From assembly GCA_036522615.1 (NCBI GenBank), contig DATDFN010000270.1, positions 1 to 12,280 of the forward strand: DNA of 12,280 nt, read 5' to 3'. The notes below the pieces were generated by a model. It did no database searches, was not told the DNA's origin, and saw nothing but the letters and a program-made list of their open reading frames with translations. The translations under genes and the position numbers were made by a program. This document shows, in pieces, positions 6,523 through 12,280 of the stretch (within the stretch, counting starts at the first letter, position 1; each line of letters opens with the position of its first letter). This stretch comes from JAJPJQ01 sp036522615. Lineage in GTDB: Bacteria > Desulfobacterota > Binatia > UBA9968.

Positions 6523-6891
6523 GTGTTCCGGAGAATCGACCACGTGGCGATTCACGTGAGCGACCTCGATCGCTCGGTCGCCTTTTACGAAGCGCGCTTC
6601 GGCTTCGAAAAATATTTTCAGCACGCTGCGGCCGGCGGGATGCAGATCGCCTATCTCAAGCTCGGCGACACGGTCTTGGAGCTCACGCACCGCGCCGACG
6701 GGCCGATGAAGGGGTTTCATTTCTGTCTCGAGGCCGAAAACTTCGACGAGGCCGTCGCGCGTTTGCAGAAAGAGGGCGTCGAGATGGCGCGCGCGCCGCA
6801 CGACACGCCCGCGCGCGAGCCGCGCGAGGCCGGCTGGCGTCGCGTGGTCTTTTACGGTCCGGACGGCGAACAGATCGAGCTCCGCGGCTGA
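6523..6891 (+). CDS. VOC-superfamily (glyoxalase-fold) metalloprotein
   Basis: The 122-residue protein is a single vicinal-oxygen-chelate unit of two beta-alpha-beta-beta-beta modules. It opens with RIDHVAIHVSDLDRSVAFYEARFGF, the classic N-terminus of glyoxalase I and methylmalonyl-CoA epimerase-like proteins. The four metal-ligand positions are all filled: His7, Glu53 (VLELTH), His66 (GFHFCLE) and Glu119 (GEQIEL). It is therefore probably an active metalloenzyme and not a resistance-type binding protein. The substrate cannot be read from sequence; a lactoylglutathione lyase-like role is one option, and the length fits single-domain members that dimerise. GTG at 6523 is the start, with GAGGAA at 6511-6516 six bases upstream. 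It heads a plus-strand run with the CPCC protein (29-base gap) and the phosphodiesterase. Confidence 0.9.
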   Translation: MFRRIDHVAIHVSDLDRSVAFYEARFGFEKYFQHAAAGGMQIAYLKLGDTVLELTHRADGPMKGFHFCLEAENFDEAVARLQKEGVEMARAPHDTPAREPREAGWRRVVFYGPDGEQIELRG

Positions 6892-6920
6892 CGCGGCGCT
6901 GATCAATATCTGGAGGCGGT

Positions 6921-7229
6921 ATGGCTGAGAATAATGCTTCGACGATTCAAGTCGTTTGTCCCTGCTGCAACGCTACGCTGACAATCGATCCCGTACTCGC
7001 GGCCGTGCTGGAGCACAAGCTGCCCGTTAAGCCGCCGCCGGTCGCTCATTTGAAGGACGCGGCGCAGCTCGTCAAAGACGAGGCGGCGCGACGCGACGAG
7101 AAATACCAGCAGCTCGCCGAGGCGGAGAAAAACAAGGGCAAGGTTCTTGACCGCAAATTTCAGGAACTGCTCAAAAAGGCTCAGGAAGAGCCGATCACAA
7201 AGCCTCTCAAAGATATCGACCTCGATTGA
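6921..7229 (+). CDS. Small CPCC zinc-ribbon and coiled-coil protein, unknown function
   Basis: The 102-residue protein begins with a half zinc ribbon, VVCPCCNATLTID (Cys13 and Cys16, plus adjacent Cys15). A proline stretch near residues 35-40 and a strongly charged helix (about 43-95, rich in Lys, Glu, Gln and Ala) follow, which should form a coiled coil. With only one C-x-x-C pair, metal binding would need dimerisation or another partner. There is no signal peptide, so it is probably cytoplasmic. A good ribosome site, GGAGG at 6911-6915, precedes the ATG. Its stop TGA (7227-7229) overlaps a possible TTG start of the next gene. I do not recognise a functional family; the layout resembles small hypothetical proteins that pair a zinc ribbon with a helix. 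Confidence 0.82.
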   Translation: MAENNASTIQVVCPCCNATLTIDPVLAAVLEHKLPVKPPPVAHLKDAAQLVKDEAARRDEKYQQLAEAEKNKGKVLDRKFQELLKKAQEEPITKPLKDIDLD

Positions 7230-7258
7230 CTCGCCGGCCGACATCGCGTCCGCGCTCG

Positions 7259-8632
7259 ATGCATCGCCTGCGCGCGATATTCCTCGGCGCGCTCCTTCTC
7301 TGCGCCGCGGCTCACGCCGAAGCCGCGGAGCGCGCGCAGCCGATCCGCCGCGTCGTCATCGTCTCGATCGACGGCCTGATGCCCGCGACCTATGTCGCGC
7401 CGGACACGCACGGTCTCGGTGTTCCGACGCTCCGCGAGATCGTGAAAAACGGCGCCTGGAGCGACGGCGCCCGCTCGGTGTTTCCCAGCGTCACCTATCC
7501 CGCGCACGCCTCGATCGCGACGGGCGTCAATCCCAGCGTCCACGGCATCGTCGCCAACGGCGCCTTCGATCCGCTGGGTAAGAATCAGCAGGGCTGGCGC
7601 TGGTACGCGGAGGATATCCACGCGCCGACGCTGTGGGACGCGGTGCGCTCACGCGGCTTGTCTGCCGCGCTCATCTGGTGGCCGACGACGGTCGGCGCGC
7701 GCGCCGCCGCCATCGTGCCCGAGTACTGGCGCGCGGGCAGCGAGGAGGACGTGAAGCTGGTCCGCGCGCTGGCGACGCCCGGACTGCTCGAGGCCGTCGC
7801 CGCGCGCTTCCCGACGTTTAACGAAAACTTTACACCGCCGGCGCTGAAGGACGAAGCGTTGACCGACATCGCCGTGCATACAATCGAGACCGTGAAACCG
7901 AACCTGCTCATGCTGCACCTGCCGCGCGTCGACCACGAGGAGCACGAAGGCGGCCCGTTCGGCGAGAAGGCCAAGGCGGCGATCGAGGTCGCCGACCGGC
8001 AACTCGCGCGCCTTATCGCCGGGGCGAAGGACGCCGGCACGTGGAGCGAGACCGCGCTTGTCGTTCTCTCCGATCACGGGTTCGCACGCATCTCGCGGCG
8101 CGTCCGTCCCGGCACGCTGCTGCTGGATAAAAATCTCGTCACATTCGAGCAGAACCGGATGGTCGATTGGAAGGCCTCCATTCTGTCGACCGCCGCCTTC
8201 GCGTACGTTTACGTGAAGGATTCGTCGGACGCGGCGACGCGCAAAACACTGCTGGAGATTTTTCCGCCGTTGCAGCACAAGCCGGACAGCGGCATCCGCC
8301 GCGTCTATCGCCAGGAGGAAATCCGCGCCAAGGGCGGCGATCCGGCGGCGTTTCTCGCGCTCGAAGCCGCCGAAGGCTTCGAGATCGCCGGCGGCTACCG
8401 CGGCGCGCATTTCGCGCCGTCATTTTACGCCGGGACGCACGGCTACGATCCCGAGCGTCCGGAGATGCTCGCGTCGCTCTTGATCTACGGCCCGGCGATC
8501 GCGCCGGGAAAGATCAAGCAGGCGCGCCTGATCGACGTCGCGCCTACGGTCGCACGCTGGCTGGATTTGAAGCTGGACCGCGCCGAGGGAAAGCCGCTGT
8601 CGATCGCGCTGCGGCCGCCGGCGCGGCCCTGA
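7259..8632 (+). CDS. Exported alkaline phosphatase-superfamily phosphodiesterase / nucleotide pyrophosphatase
   Basis: The 457-residue protein belongs to the type I phosphodiesterase/nucleotide pyrophosphatase (NPP) branch of the alkaline phosphatase superfamily, two-zinc enzymes that cleave phosphodiester or pyrophosphate bonds. Numbered from the ATG at 7259, the metal and nucleophile set is complete: Asp38 in VSIDGLMP, Thr79 in FPSVTYPAHASIATG, Asp225 and His229 in RVDHEEHEGGP, Asp272-His273 in LSDHGF, and His394 in GTHGYDP. The first about 22 residues (MHRLRAIFLGALLLCAAAHAEA) form a Sec signal peptide, so the enzyme should be periplasmic or secreted. An in-frame TTG at 7226 overlaps the previous stop (TTGA) and would add 11 arginine-rich residues; I prefer 7259 because the signal peptide then starts normally, though neither start has a strong ribosome site. 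The substrate (nucleotide, phospholipid or phosphonate) is not readable. Confidence 0.9.
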   Translation: MHRLRAIFLGALLLCAAAHAEAAERAQPIRRVVIVSIDGLMPATYVAPDTHGLGVPTLREIVKNGAWSDGARSVFPSVTYPAHASIATGVNPSVHGIVANGAFDPLGKNQQGWRWYAEDIHAPTLWDAVRSRGLSAALIWWPTTVGARAAAIVPEYWRAGSEEDVKLVRALATPGLLEAVAARFPTFNENFTPPALKDEALTDIAVHTIETVKPNLLMLHLPRVDHEEHEGGPFGEKAKAAIEVADRQLARLIAGAKDAGTWSETALVVLSDHGFARISRRVRPGTLLLDKNLVTFEQNRMVDWKASILSTAAFAYVYVKDSSDAATRKTLLEIFPPLQHKPDSGIRRVYRQEEIRAKGGDPAAFLALEAAEGFEIAGGYRGAHFAPSFYAGTHGYDPERPEMLASLLIYGPAIAPGKIKQARLIDVAPTVARWLDLKLDRAEGKPLSIALRPPARP

Positions 8633-9625
8633 TTATTTCTCGTAGAGCTTCTTGATGAAGCCGCTCTTGTCCAATTCTTCGACGAAGCTCGCGTCGACGA
8701 ATTCTTCCGGCTTATGGCTCCAAACGTCGGGGCGCGTGAGCGCGACGTAATCGTAGCTTGTTTTCATCCCTTTGACGTTCGGATAGGGCGCAGCGAGCCG
8801 GTATCTCGCGAAGAGCTCCCACGATTCCTGCGCGAGCGAATCGTCGTCGAGACGAAGCGTTTTCTTGATCACTTTTTTTCCGAATTCCGGGTCTTTCTTG
8901 AACAGCGCGATGCCCTCGATGTGGGCGCGCATATAGCGCATGACGAGATCGCGGTCTTTGGCGATCAACGATCGAGTCGAGGCGATCTCGCTCCACGGAT
9001 ACTCGACTTCCTTGAAAAAATCCCACAGCGTCGTGAATCCCGCACGTGCCGCCAGGATGAACGCCGGATGCGACAGCGTCGCGCCTTGGATTTTTCCCTG
9101 CTTGAGGGCGATGAGCCGTTCGTTGTCGGCGCCGATCTGTAGCAGCGCGAAATCCTTGTCGGGGTTGAGCCCCTTCTTCGTAGCCAGATAACGCACGAGG
9201 AAATCGGTCAACGAGCCGAACGTGGTCACGCCGATGGTTTTGCCTTTGAGGTCTTCCGCCCGCTTGATGTCGGGCCGCACCATGAGCGATTGCACGACGC
9301 CCGGCATCGTGTGCGCGAGGATCACCATGTCCGAGCCCGCGAGCGACGCGCTCATGACGGTCGGCGTGGCGACGGAGGAAATCGCGACGCTGCCGGCGAC
9401 GAGCGCGCGCGATGCGATGCCCGAGCCCTGCATGACGACGACGTCGGCGTCGAGGCCGTGCTTCTCGAAGAGCTTCGCCTCCTTGGTGAAAAAGATGATC
9501 ATGTTGCCCATGCTGACGGCGGGCACGCCGACATGGATCTTGCGCAAATTTTTCGCTTGCGCGAAAGCGCCGGCCGGCGCCAGAAAAAAGGCGGCGAGAA
9601 GCAGCGGGAGCACAAAGCGAGTCAT
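8633..9625 (-). CDS. NMT1/SsuA-type ABC transporter substrate-binding protein (paralogue 1)
   Basis: The 330-residue periplasmic binding protein resembles the TauA/SsuA/ThiY (NMT1-THI5-like) family, which captures small organic ligands such as sulfonates, pyrimidines or aromatic acids for ABC import. Residues 1-22 are a signal peptide (MTRFVLPLLLAAFFLAPAG, cleavage probably after AFA, before QAKN). The mature part shows the two-lobe pattern: KIHVGVPAVSMGN, EAKLFEKHGLDADVV, LKGKTIGVTTFGSLTDFLVR, and a C-terminal KPEEFVDASFVEELDKSGF. GGGAGG lies five bases before the ATG at 9625; the GTG at 9631 overlaps that site and is rejected. It has its own promoter (9657-9686). It converges with the phosphodiesterase, whose stop it touches with no spacer. 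No permease or ATPase is in the window. The ligand is unknown. Confidence 0.9.
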   Translation of the reverse strand: MTRFVLPLLLAAFFLAPAGAFAQAKNLRKIHVGVPAVSMGNMIIFFTKEAKLFEKHGLDADVVVMQGSGIASRALVAGSVAISSVATPTVMSASLAGSDMVILAHTMPGVVQSLMVRPDIKRAEDLKGKTIGVTTFGSLTDFLVRYLATKKGLNPDKDFALLQIGADNERLIALKQGKIQGATLSHPAFILAARAGFTTLWDFFKEVEYPWSEIASTRSLIAKDRDLVMRYMRAHIEGIALFKKDPEFGKKVIKKTLRLDDDSLAQESWELFARYRLAAPYPNVKGMKTSYDYVALTRPDVWSHKPEEFVDASFVEELDKSGFIKKLYEK

Positions 9626-9656
9626 GCGCACCTCCCGGGCTGTGTGATTATTTCCG

Positions 9657-9686
9657 GGTATAGTCTGCGGTCGCGGCGGCTGTCAA
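9657..9686 (-). promoter_or_regulatory. Sigma70-like promoter for substrate-binding protein 1
   Basis: On the minus strand a perfect TTGACA (9686 to 9681), 18 bases and TATACC (9662 to 9657) form a promoter with a predicted start near 9650. This leaves a leader of about 25 bases containing the GGGAGG ribosome site. It lies in the 87-base gap between the two paralogous binding-protein genes, so the downstream copy can be transcribed alone. Confidence 0.55.
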
Positions 9687-9712
9687 TCGCGAGCCGGAAA
9701 ACGACAATGCGT

Positions 9713-10714
9713 TCAGGGTCTCTGGTACATGCTCTTGATGAAGCCGTTTTTATCGAGCTCGTCGATGAAGCTCGAATCGACGAACTCCTCCGGCTTGCGA
9801 CGCCAGATATCGGGATGCGTCTGCGCGACGTATTCGAAGCTCGTGCGCATGCCGGCGATGTTGGGATACGGCGCGGGGATAAACAATTTCGCGAACAGCA
9901 GGTACGCGTCGCTGACGAGTCCCTCGTCGTCGACTTTCAATGTCCTTTTGATCACGCGGCGGCCGAAGGTCGGATTGCCCTTGAACAGCGCGATCCCGGC
10001 GAGATGCGCCTTGATGTAATTCGCCACGAAGTCGCGGTCGCGCTGGATCGTCGCCCGTCGCGTGACGATCTCGATGCCGGGATAGCGTATCTCTTTTGAC
10101 GAATCCCACACCATCGAATAGCCGAGCTTTTGCGCCTTCGCGTAGCCCGGGAACGAAAGCGCCGCCGCGTCGACCGTGCCGCGGCTGAGTGCCGTCAGCC
10201 GCTCGGCGTCGCCGCCGATCTGCACCAGCGTCACATCGCGTTCCGGATTGATTCCTTTCTGGCGCAGGATGTGGCGCACGAGAAAATCCGTCAGCGAGCC
10301 GAAGCTCGAGATCGCGATCTTCTTCCCTCTGAGATCGTCGGGGCGCCGGATCTCGGGACGCGCCATCAAGGCGTGCGTAACGCTTTCCAGCGTATGCGCG
10401 AGGATCGTGAGATCCGCGCCGGCCAGATCCGCCTCGATCGCCGTCGGCGTCGCGATCGGCGCGAAGTCGATATGTCCGGCGGTCATCGCCTTGGCCGCGG
10501 CGGCCGAGCCCTGGATCTGGACGATATCGGCGTCGAGACCGTTCCTCTCGAACAGCTTTGCGTCGCGCGCGACGTAAGTGATGATATTGCCGACGGTCAC
10601 GGACGTAACGCCAACGCGAACCTTCCGGAGCGACCGCGCCTGCGGAAACGCGGCAGAAGCGAAGATCAGCGAAAGTATGAAGCCTAAAGCGGCGCGGCGG
10701 CCGAACTTTCTCAT
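9713..10714 (-). CDS. NMT1/SsuA-type ABC transporter substrate-binding protein (paralogue 2)
   Basis: The 333-residue protein is a clear paralogue of the adjacent binding protein, about half identical by eye along its whole length. Shared blocks include LRKVRVGV, DAKLFERNGLDADIV, SSFGSLTDFLVR, ALFKGNPTFGRRVIKRTL, PAPYPN and KPEEFVDSSFIDELDKNGFI. Residues 1-26 form a signal peptide (MRKFGRRAALGFILSLIF, then ASAAFPQA). The GRRAALG start is vaguely Tat-like, but Sec export is the simpler reading. CCAGGAA at 10719-10725 is the ribosome site for the ATG at 10714. The C-terminal lobe keeps the same pattern, but pocket-lining stretches differ (SVTVGNIITYV against AVSMGNMIIFF in the other copy), so ligand preference may have diverged after duplication. 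There is no transporter partner in the window; the isochorismatase-fold gene lies upstream on the same strand. Confidence 0.9.
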   Translation of the reverse strand: MRKFGRRAALGFILSLIFASAAFPQARSLRKVRVGVTSVTVGNIITYVARDAKLFERNGLDADIVQIQGSAAAAKAMTAGHIDFAPIATPTAIEADLAGADLTILAHTLESVTHALMARPEIRRPDDLRGKKIAISSFGSLTDFLVRHILRQKGINPERDVTLVQIGGDAERLTALSRGTVDAAALSFPGYAKAQKLGYSMVWDSSKEIRYPGIEIVTRRATIQRDRDFVANYIKAHLAGIALFKGNPTFGRRVIKRTLKVDDEGLVSDAYLLFAKLFIPAPYPNIAGMRTSFEYVAQTHPDIWRRKPEEFVDSSFIDELDKNGFIKSMYQRP

Positions 10715-10851
10715 TCGATTCCTGGTGAAAAATGTTGAGCAAAACGCCGCATACGGCCGGGCGTGTCAACGCGCGCTGTAGGCCCCTGGTTCATTGACGG
10801 ACACCCATTTTCTCATATTTTTGACGGGCCCGCGAACGAAACATTCACGAG

Positions 10852-11568
10852 CTATAGGCCGGGGGCGTAGAGATCCGGAGGCAGCCGGTCGATGTAGTCG
10901 ATCGTCTCCCGCAGCGACACCACGTCCGCGTATTTCATGTTCATGTCGAAGAGATTGATCTTGTGCGACGCCTGCCCGCGGTCGAATACGCATTCCTCGA
11001 CGACCGCCACTTTGAAGTTGTAGGAGAACGCGTCCAGGACGCTCGCGCGCACGCATCCGCCGGTCGTGCAGCCGGTGACGAGCACGGTGTCGGCTTTCAC
11101 CTCGTTCAGCATGCTCATCAGCGCCGTGCCGAAAAACGCGCTGGGCTTCTGTTTGCGCACGAGCACGTCGCCCGCCTGCGGCCCGATCTCGGCGACAATC
11201 TCGTTGCCCTGTTTCCACTGGCTGCCCAGGTCCTCGCCGCCGCGGCTGTTCTTGCCGTGCCAGCGGCCGTACGCGACCGCGTTGCCGCCTTCGTGCCCGG
11301 TCGTGTAAAACGTCGGCAAGTGCTTCTTGCGCGCGGCCGCGAGCAGATCGCGGATACGGTAGACGCCTTCCCAGCCCTCCTCGCCGCAGCTGTTGCGGAA
11401 GCGTTCGATCGATTTGAGAATCGGCTCGGGCTTGTCGCCGACGAAGTTGTAGTTCATGTCGATGATCAGCACCGCCGGCCGCACGCCGAAGCCCGCGCGC
11501 TTGCCGTAGCCTGATTTCGCGAACACTTCTTTGTCGCGCTCGGTGAGAATATCGTCCCAAATCGCCAT
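10852..11568 (-). CDS. Isochorismatase-fold cysteine hydrolase, N-carbamoylsarcosine amidase-like
   Basis: The 238-residue cytoplasmic protein belongs to the isochorismatase-like cysteine hydrolases and most resembles N-carbamoylsarcosine amidase, maleamate amidohydrolase and related amidases, which release ammonia from small amides. The catalytic triad is visible: Asp37 (LIIDMNYNFVG), Lys141 (VRKQKPSAFFGT) and Cys172 in TGCTTGGCVRASVLDAFSYNF (residues 165-185). The cis-peptide region before the cysteine is also typical. True isochorismatases lack this cysteine, so isochorismate hydrolysis is unlikely. AGGAGGG at 11572-11578 sits just before the ATG at 11568, which decides the start against an upstream in-frame ATG at 11610 lying beyond the predicted promoter. 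It shares strand and neighbourhood with two small-molecule binding proteins, which suggests use of an imported amide or carbamoyl compound. That link is inference. Confidence 0.87.
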   Translation of the reverse strand: MAIWDDILTERDKEVFAKSGYGKRAGFGVRPAVLIIDMNYNFVGDKPEPILKSIERFRNSCGEEGWEGVYRIRDLLAAARKKHLPTFYTTGHEGGNAVAYGRWHGKNSRGGEDLGSQWKQGNEIVAEIGPQAGDVLVRKQKPSAFFGTALMSMLNEVKADTVLVTGCTTGGCVRASVLDAFSYNFKVAVVEECVFDRGQASHKINLFDMNMKYADVVSLRETIDYIDRLPPDLYAPGL

Positions 11569-11592
11569 AATCCCTCCTGCCGGATGCAAGAG

Positions 11593-11635
11593 ATTAGGCG
11601 GACATCGCAAACGGTGTCAAGAGTTTGTGCGCACA
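11593..11635 (-). promoter_or_regulatory. Promoter and upstream palindrome for the isochorismatase-fold gene
   Basis: On the minus strand TTGACA (11620 to 11615), a 16-base spacer and CCTAAT (11598 to 11593, four of six) predict a start near 11586, just upstream of the AGGAGGG ribosome site. Immediately upstream of the -35 lies the perfect 10-bp palindrome TGTGCGCACA (11626-11635), which could be a small operator. The palindrome's role is speculative. Confidence 0.45.
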
Positions 11636-11651
11636 TTGTGTGGCATGCTAG

Positions 11652-11662
11652 TTTCGAGTTTC
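11652..11662 (+). repeat. Third copy of the dispersed TTTCGAGTTTC 11-mer
   Basis: The 11-mer identical to both arms of the inverted repeat at 5418-5494 recurs here, followed again by a GTTTCG (11665-11670). It lies 17 bases before the start of the methyltransferase gene, where a ribosome site would be expected, and may be a half-copy of the same intergenic element. Confidence 0.6.
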
Positions 11663-11678
11663 AAGTTTCGCTCAAGAG

Positions 11679-12215
11679 ATGAAAGTTTTTCGCACCAGCG
11701 TCCTGTTCACATTTCTTTTCTCAGCGTGCTCCTATCTTCCTAGCTATACCGCGGGTGAAGTACCGTTCGTGCCGACGCCGCCGGAGGTCGTGAACCGCAT
11801 GCTCGATCTCGCCGACATCAAGCCCGGCGACGTGGTCTACGACGTCGGCAGCGGCGACGGCCGAATCGTCATCGCGGCGGCAAAAAAATACGGCGTGCGC
11901 GCGGTGGGCATCGAGATCGACGGGGATCTCATCGACAAGGCGCGCAGCCGCGCGCGCAGCGAAGGCGTTGCGGACCTGGCGGAGTTCCGCGAGCAAGACG
12001 CGCTCACCGCAGACATCTCCGAAGCAACGGTGGTGACGATCTACATGCTGCCGGAGTTCAACTACAAGCTCCGGCCGAAACTGGAGGCGCTAAAGCCTGG
12101 CACGCGCGTCGTCTGCCACGACTTCGGCGTCGAGGGCTGGACGCCCACGCGTACGGAAAAGTTCCCCGACCGGACCGTGCTGCACACGCACACGATCCTT
12201 TTCTACAAGCGGTAA
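11679..12215 (+). CDS. FAM173-like class I SAM-dependent methyltransferase with N-terminal signal or membrane anchor
   Basis: The 178-residue protein carries a Rossmann methyltransferase core: FVPTPPEVVNRMLDLADIK, then motif I VVYDVGSGDGRIVIAAAKK (about 52-70), the acidic ribose-binding GIEIDGD, EQDALTAD, and VVTIYMLPEFN in place of the usual post-II strand. The xFVPTP start followed by DxGSGDGRIVxAAxK is characteristic of the FAM173 lysine methyltransferase group (in eukaryotes, ATP synthase c-subunit and ANT methyltransferases). Residues 1-17 (MKVFRTSVLFTFLFSAC) form a hydrophobic N-terminus ending in a near-lipobox FSAC, so the protein is either exported, lipid-anchored or membrane-tethered. 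SAM is cytoplasmic, so a tethered orientation would make more sense. No good ribosome site precedes the ATG; the repeat 11-mer occupies that region. The 3' end overlaps the convergent next gene by 13 bases. The target is unknown. Confidence 0.82.
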   Translation: MKVFRTSVLFTFLFSACSYLPSYTAGEVPFVPTPPEVVNRMLDLADIKPGDVVYDVGSGDGRIVIAAAKKYGVRAVGIEIDGDLIDKARSRARSEGVADLAEFREQDALTADISEATVVTIYMLPEFNYKLRPKLEALKPGTRVVCHDFGVEGWTPTRTEKFPDRTVLHTHTILFYKR

Positions 12216-12280
12216 AGAGCGAGCGGGTTTTTCTCCAGGATCGCGCTCTTCGCCAATTCCGCGACGTCTTCGCGCTTCAA
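12203..12280 (-). CDS. C-terminal end of a minus-strand protein, possibly an amidohydrolase (partial)
   Basis: From the right edge a minus-strand frame runs for 25 residues to TAG (12205 to 12203), reading LKREDVAELAKSAILEKNP then LALYRL. An E-D-V/R-x-x-I-L-x-x-N-x-x-x-L-Y ending is common at the C-terminus of the amidohydrolase-2 family of TIM-barrel metal-dependent hydrolases, but so short a piece cannot prove it. It converges with and overlaps the methyltransferase end by 13 bases. Everything N-terminal lies outside the window. Confidence 0.4.
   Translation of the reverse strand: MKREDVAELAKSAILEKNPLALYRL

Noticed and set aside
5841..6902. Plus-strand open frame of 353 codons across aat and the VOC gene
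   Set aside because: Arginine/alanine-rich low-complexity translation antisense to aat and out of frame with the VOC gene, both of which have clear motifs.
9626..9631. GTG at 9631 as start of substrate-binding protein 1
   Set aside because: It overlaps the Shine-Dalgarno that serves the ATG at 9625, and the ATG gives a standard signal peptide.
9290..10769. Large frames overlapping the two binding-protein genes (9290-10099 on + and 9750-10769 on -)
   Set aside because: Arg/Asp-rich translations without motifs, overlapping two paralogous genes with signal peptides and ribosome sites.
10741..10769. Promoter for substrate-binding protein 2 from TTGACA on the minus strand (10769 to 10764)
   Set aside because: No acceptable -10 hexamer is found 16-18 bases downstream, so the -35 match alone is not enough.
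10803..10850. Intrinsic terminator after the isochorismatase-fold gene
   Set aside because: A CGGGCCCG palindrome is present, but it has no loop and no T-run on the relevant strand.
10766..11560. Minus-strand frame of 264 codons overlapping the isochorismatase-fold gene
   Set aside because: Arginine-rich shadow in another frame; the real gene has an intact catalytic triad and a strong AGGAGGG site.
10852..11568. True isochorismatase (siderophore or phenazine pathway)
   Set aside because: The catalytic cysteine and TTGGCVRASVLDAFSYNF context point to amidase-type members; no siderophore or phenazine genes are nearby.

Overview
The window is GC-rich bacterial chromosome with densely packed genes on both strands. 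I see no insertion sequence, phage gene, CRISPR array, tRNA or rRNA, and no stretch over 300 bases lacks a gene. A PtsP-type enzyme I, Aat, an AmmeMemoRadiSam protein and orphan NMT1/SsuA-type periplasmic binding proteins together suggest an uncultivated soil or subsurface lineage of the old 'Deltaproteobacteria' grouping, such as Binatota or Rokubacteria. That placement is inference from gene style, not a phylogenetic result.

Left part (1-5417, all +). The window opens in the last codons of a probable AmmeMemoRadiSam radical SAM enzyme. ptsP follows, encoding a GAF-domain enzyme I of the nitrogen phosphotransferase system. A recognisable sigma70-like promoter with a perfect 14-bp palindrome at its predicted start point then leads into a tight three-gene operon. 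It encodes a BoxB/PaaA-like ferritin-fold diiron oxygenase, a thioredoxin-fold [2Fe-2S] ferredoxin and a NuoF-like NADH/FMN/[4Fe-4S] flavoprotein. This is the most interesting part of the window: a diiron oxygenase that appears to draw electrons from a NADH dehydrogenase module resembling NuoE/NuoF, instead of the ferredoxin-NADP-reductase-type partners known for PaaABC and BoxB.

Middle part (5418-8632). A long imperfect inverted repeat separates the operon from a convergent minus-strand pair: an easily missed 59-residue protein and aat (N-end rule leucyl/phenylalanyl transferase). Diverging from aat is a plus-strand run of a metal-binding VOC protein, a small CPCC zinc-ribbon/coiled-coil protein and an exported type I phosphodiesterase/nucleotide pyrophosphatase.

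Right part (8633-12280). Two tandem paralogous exported substrate-binding proteins lie on the minus strand with no permease or ATPase nearby. Upstream of them, on the same strand, is an isochorismatase-fold amidohydrolase resembling N-carbamoylsarcosine amidase. A divergent plus-strand gene encodes a FAM173-like SAM methyltransferase with an N-terminal signal or anchor. It overlaps tail-to-tail with the end of a minus-strand gene that may be an amidohydrolase. Several promoters and ribosome sites can be read directly; the clearest promoters precede the oxygenase operon, the first binding protein and the isochorismatase.
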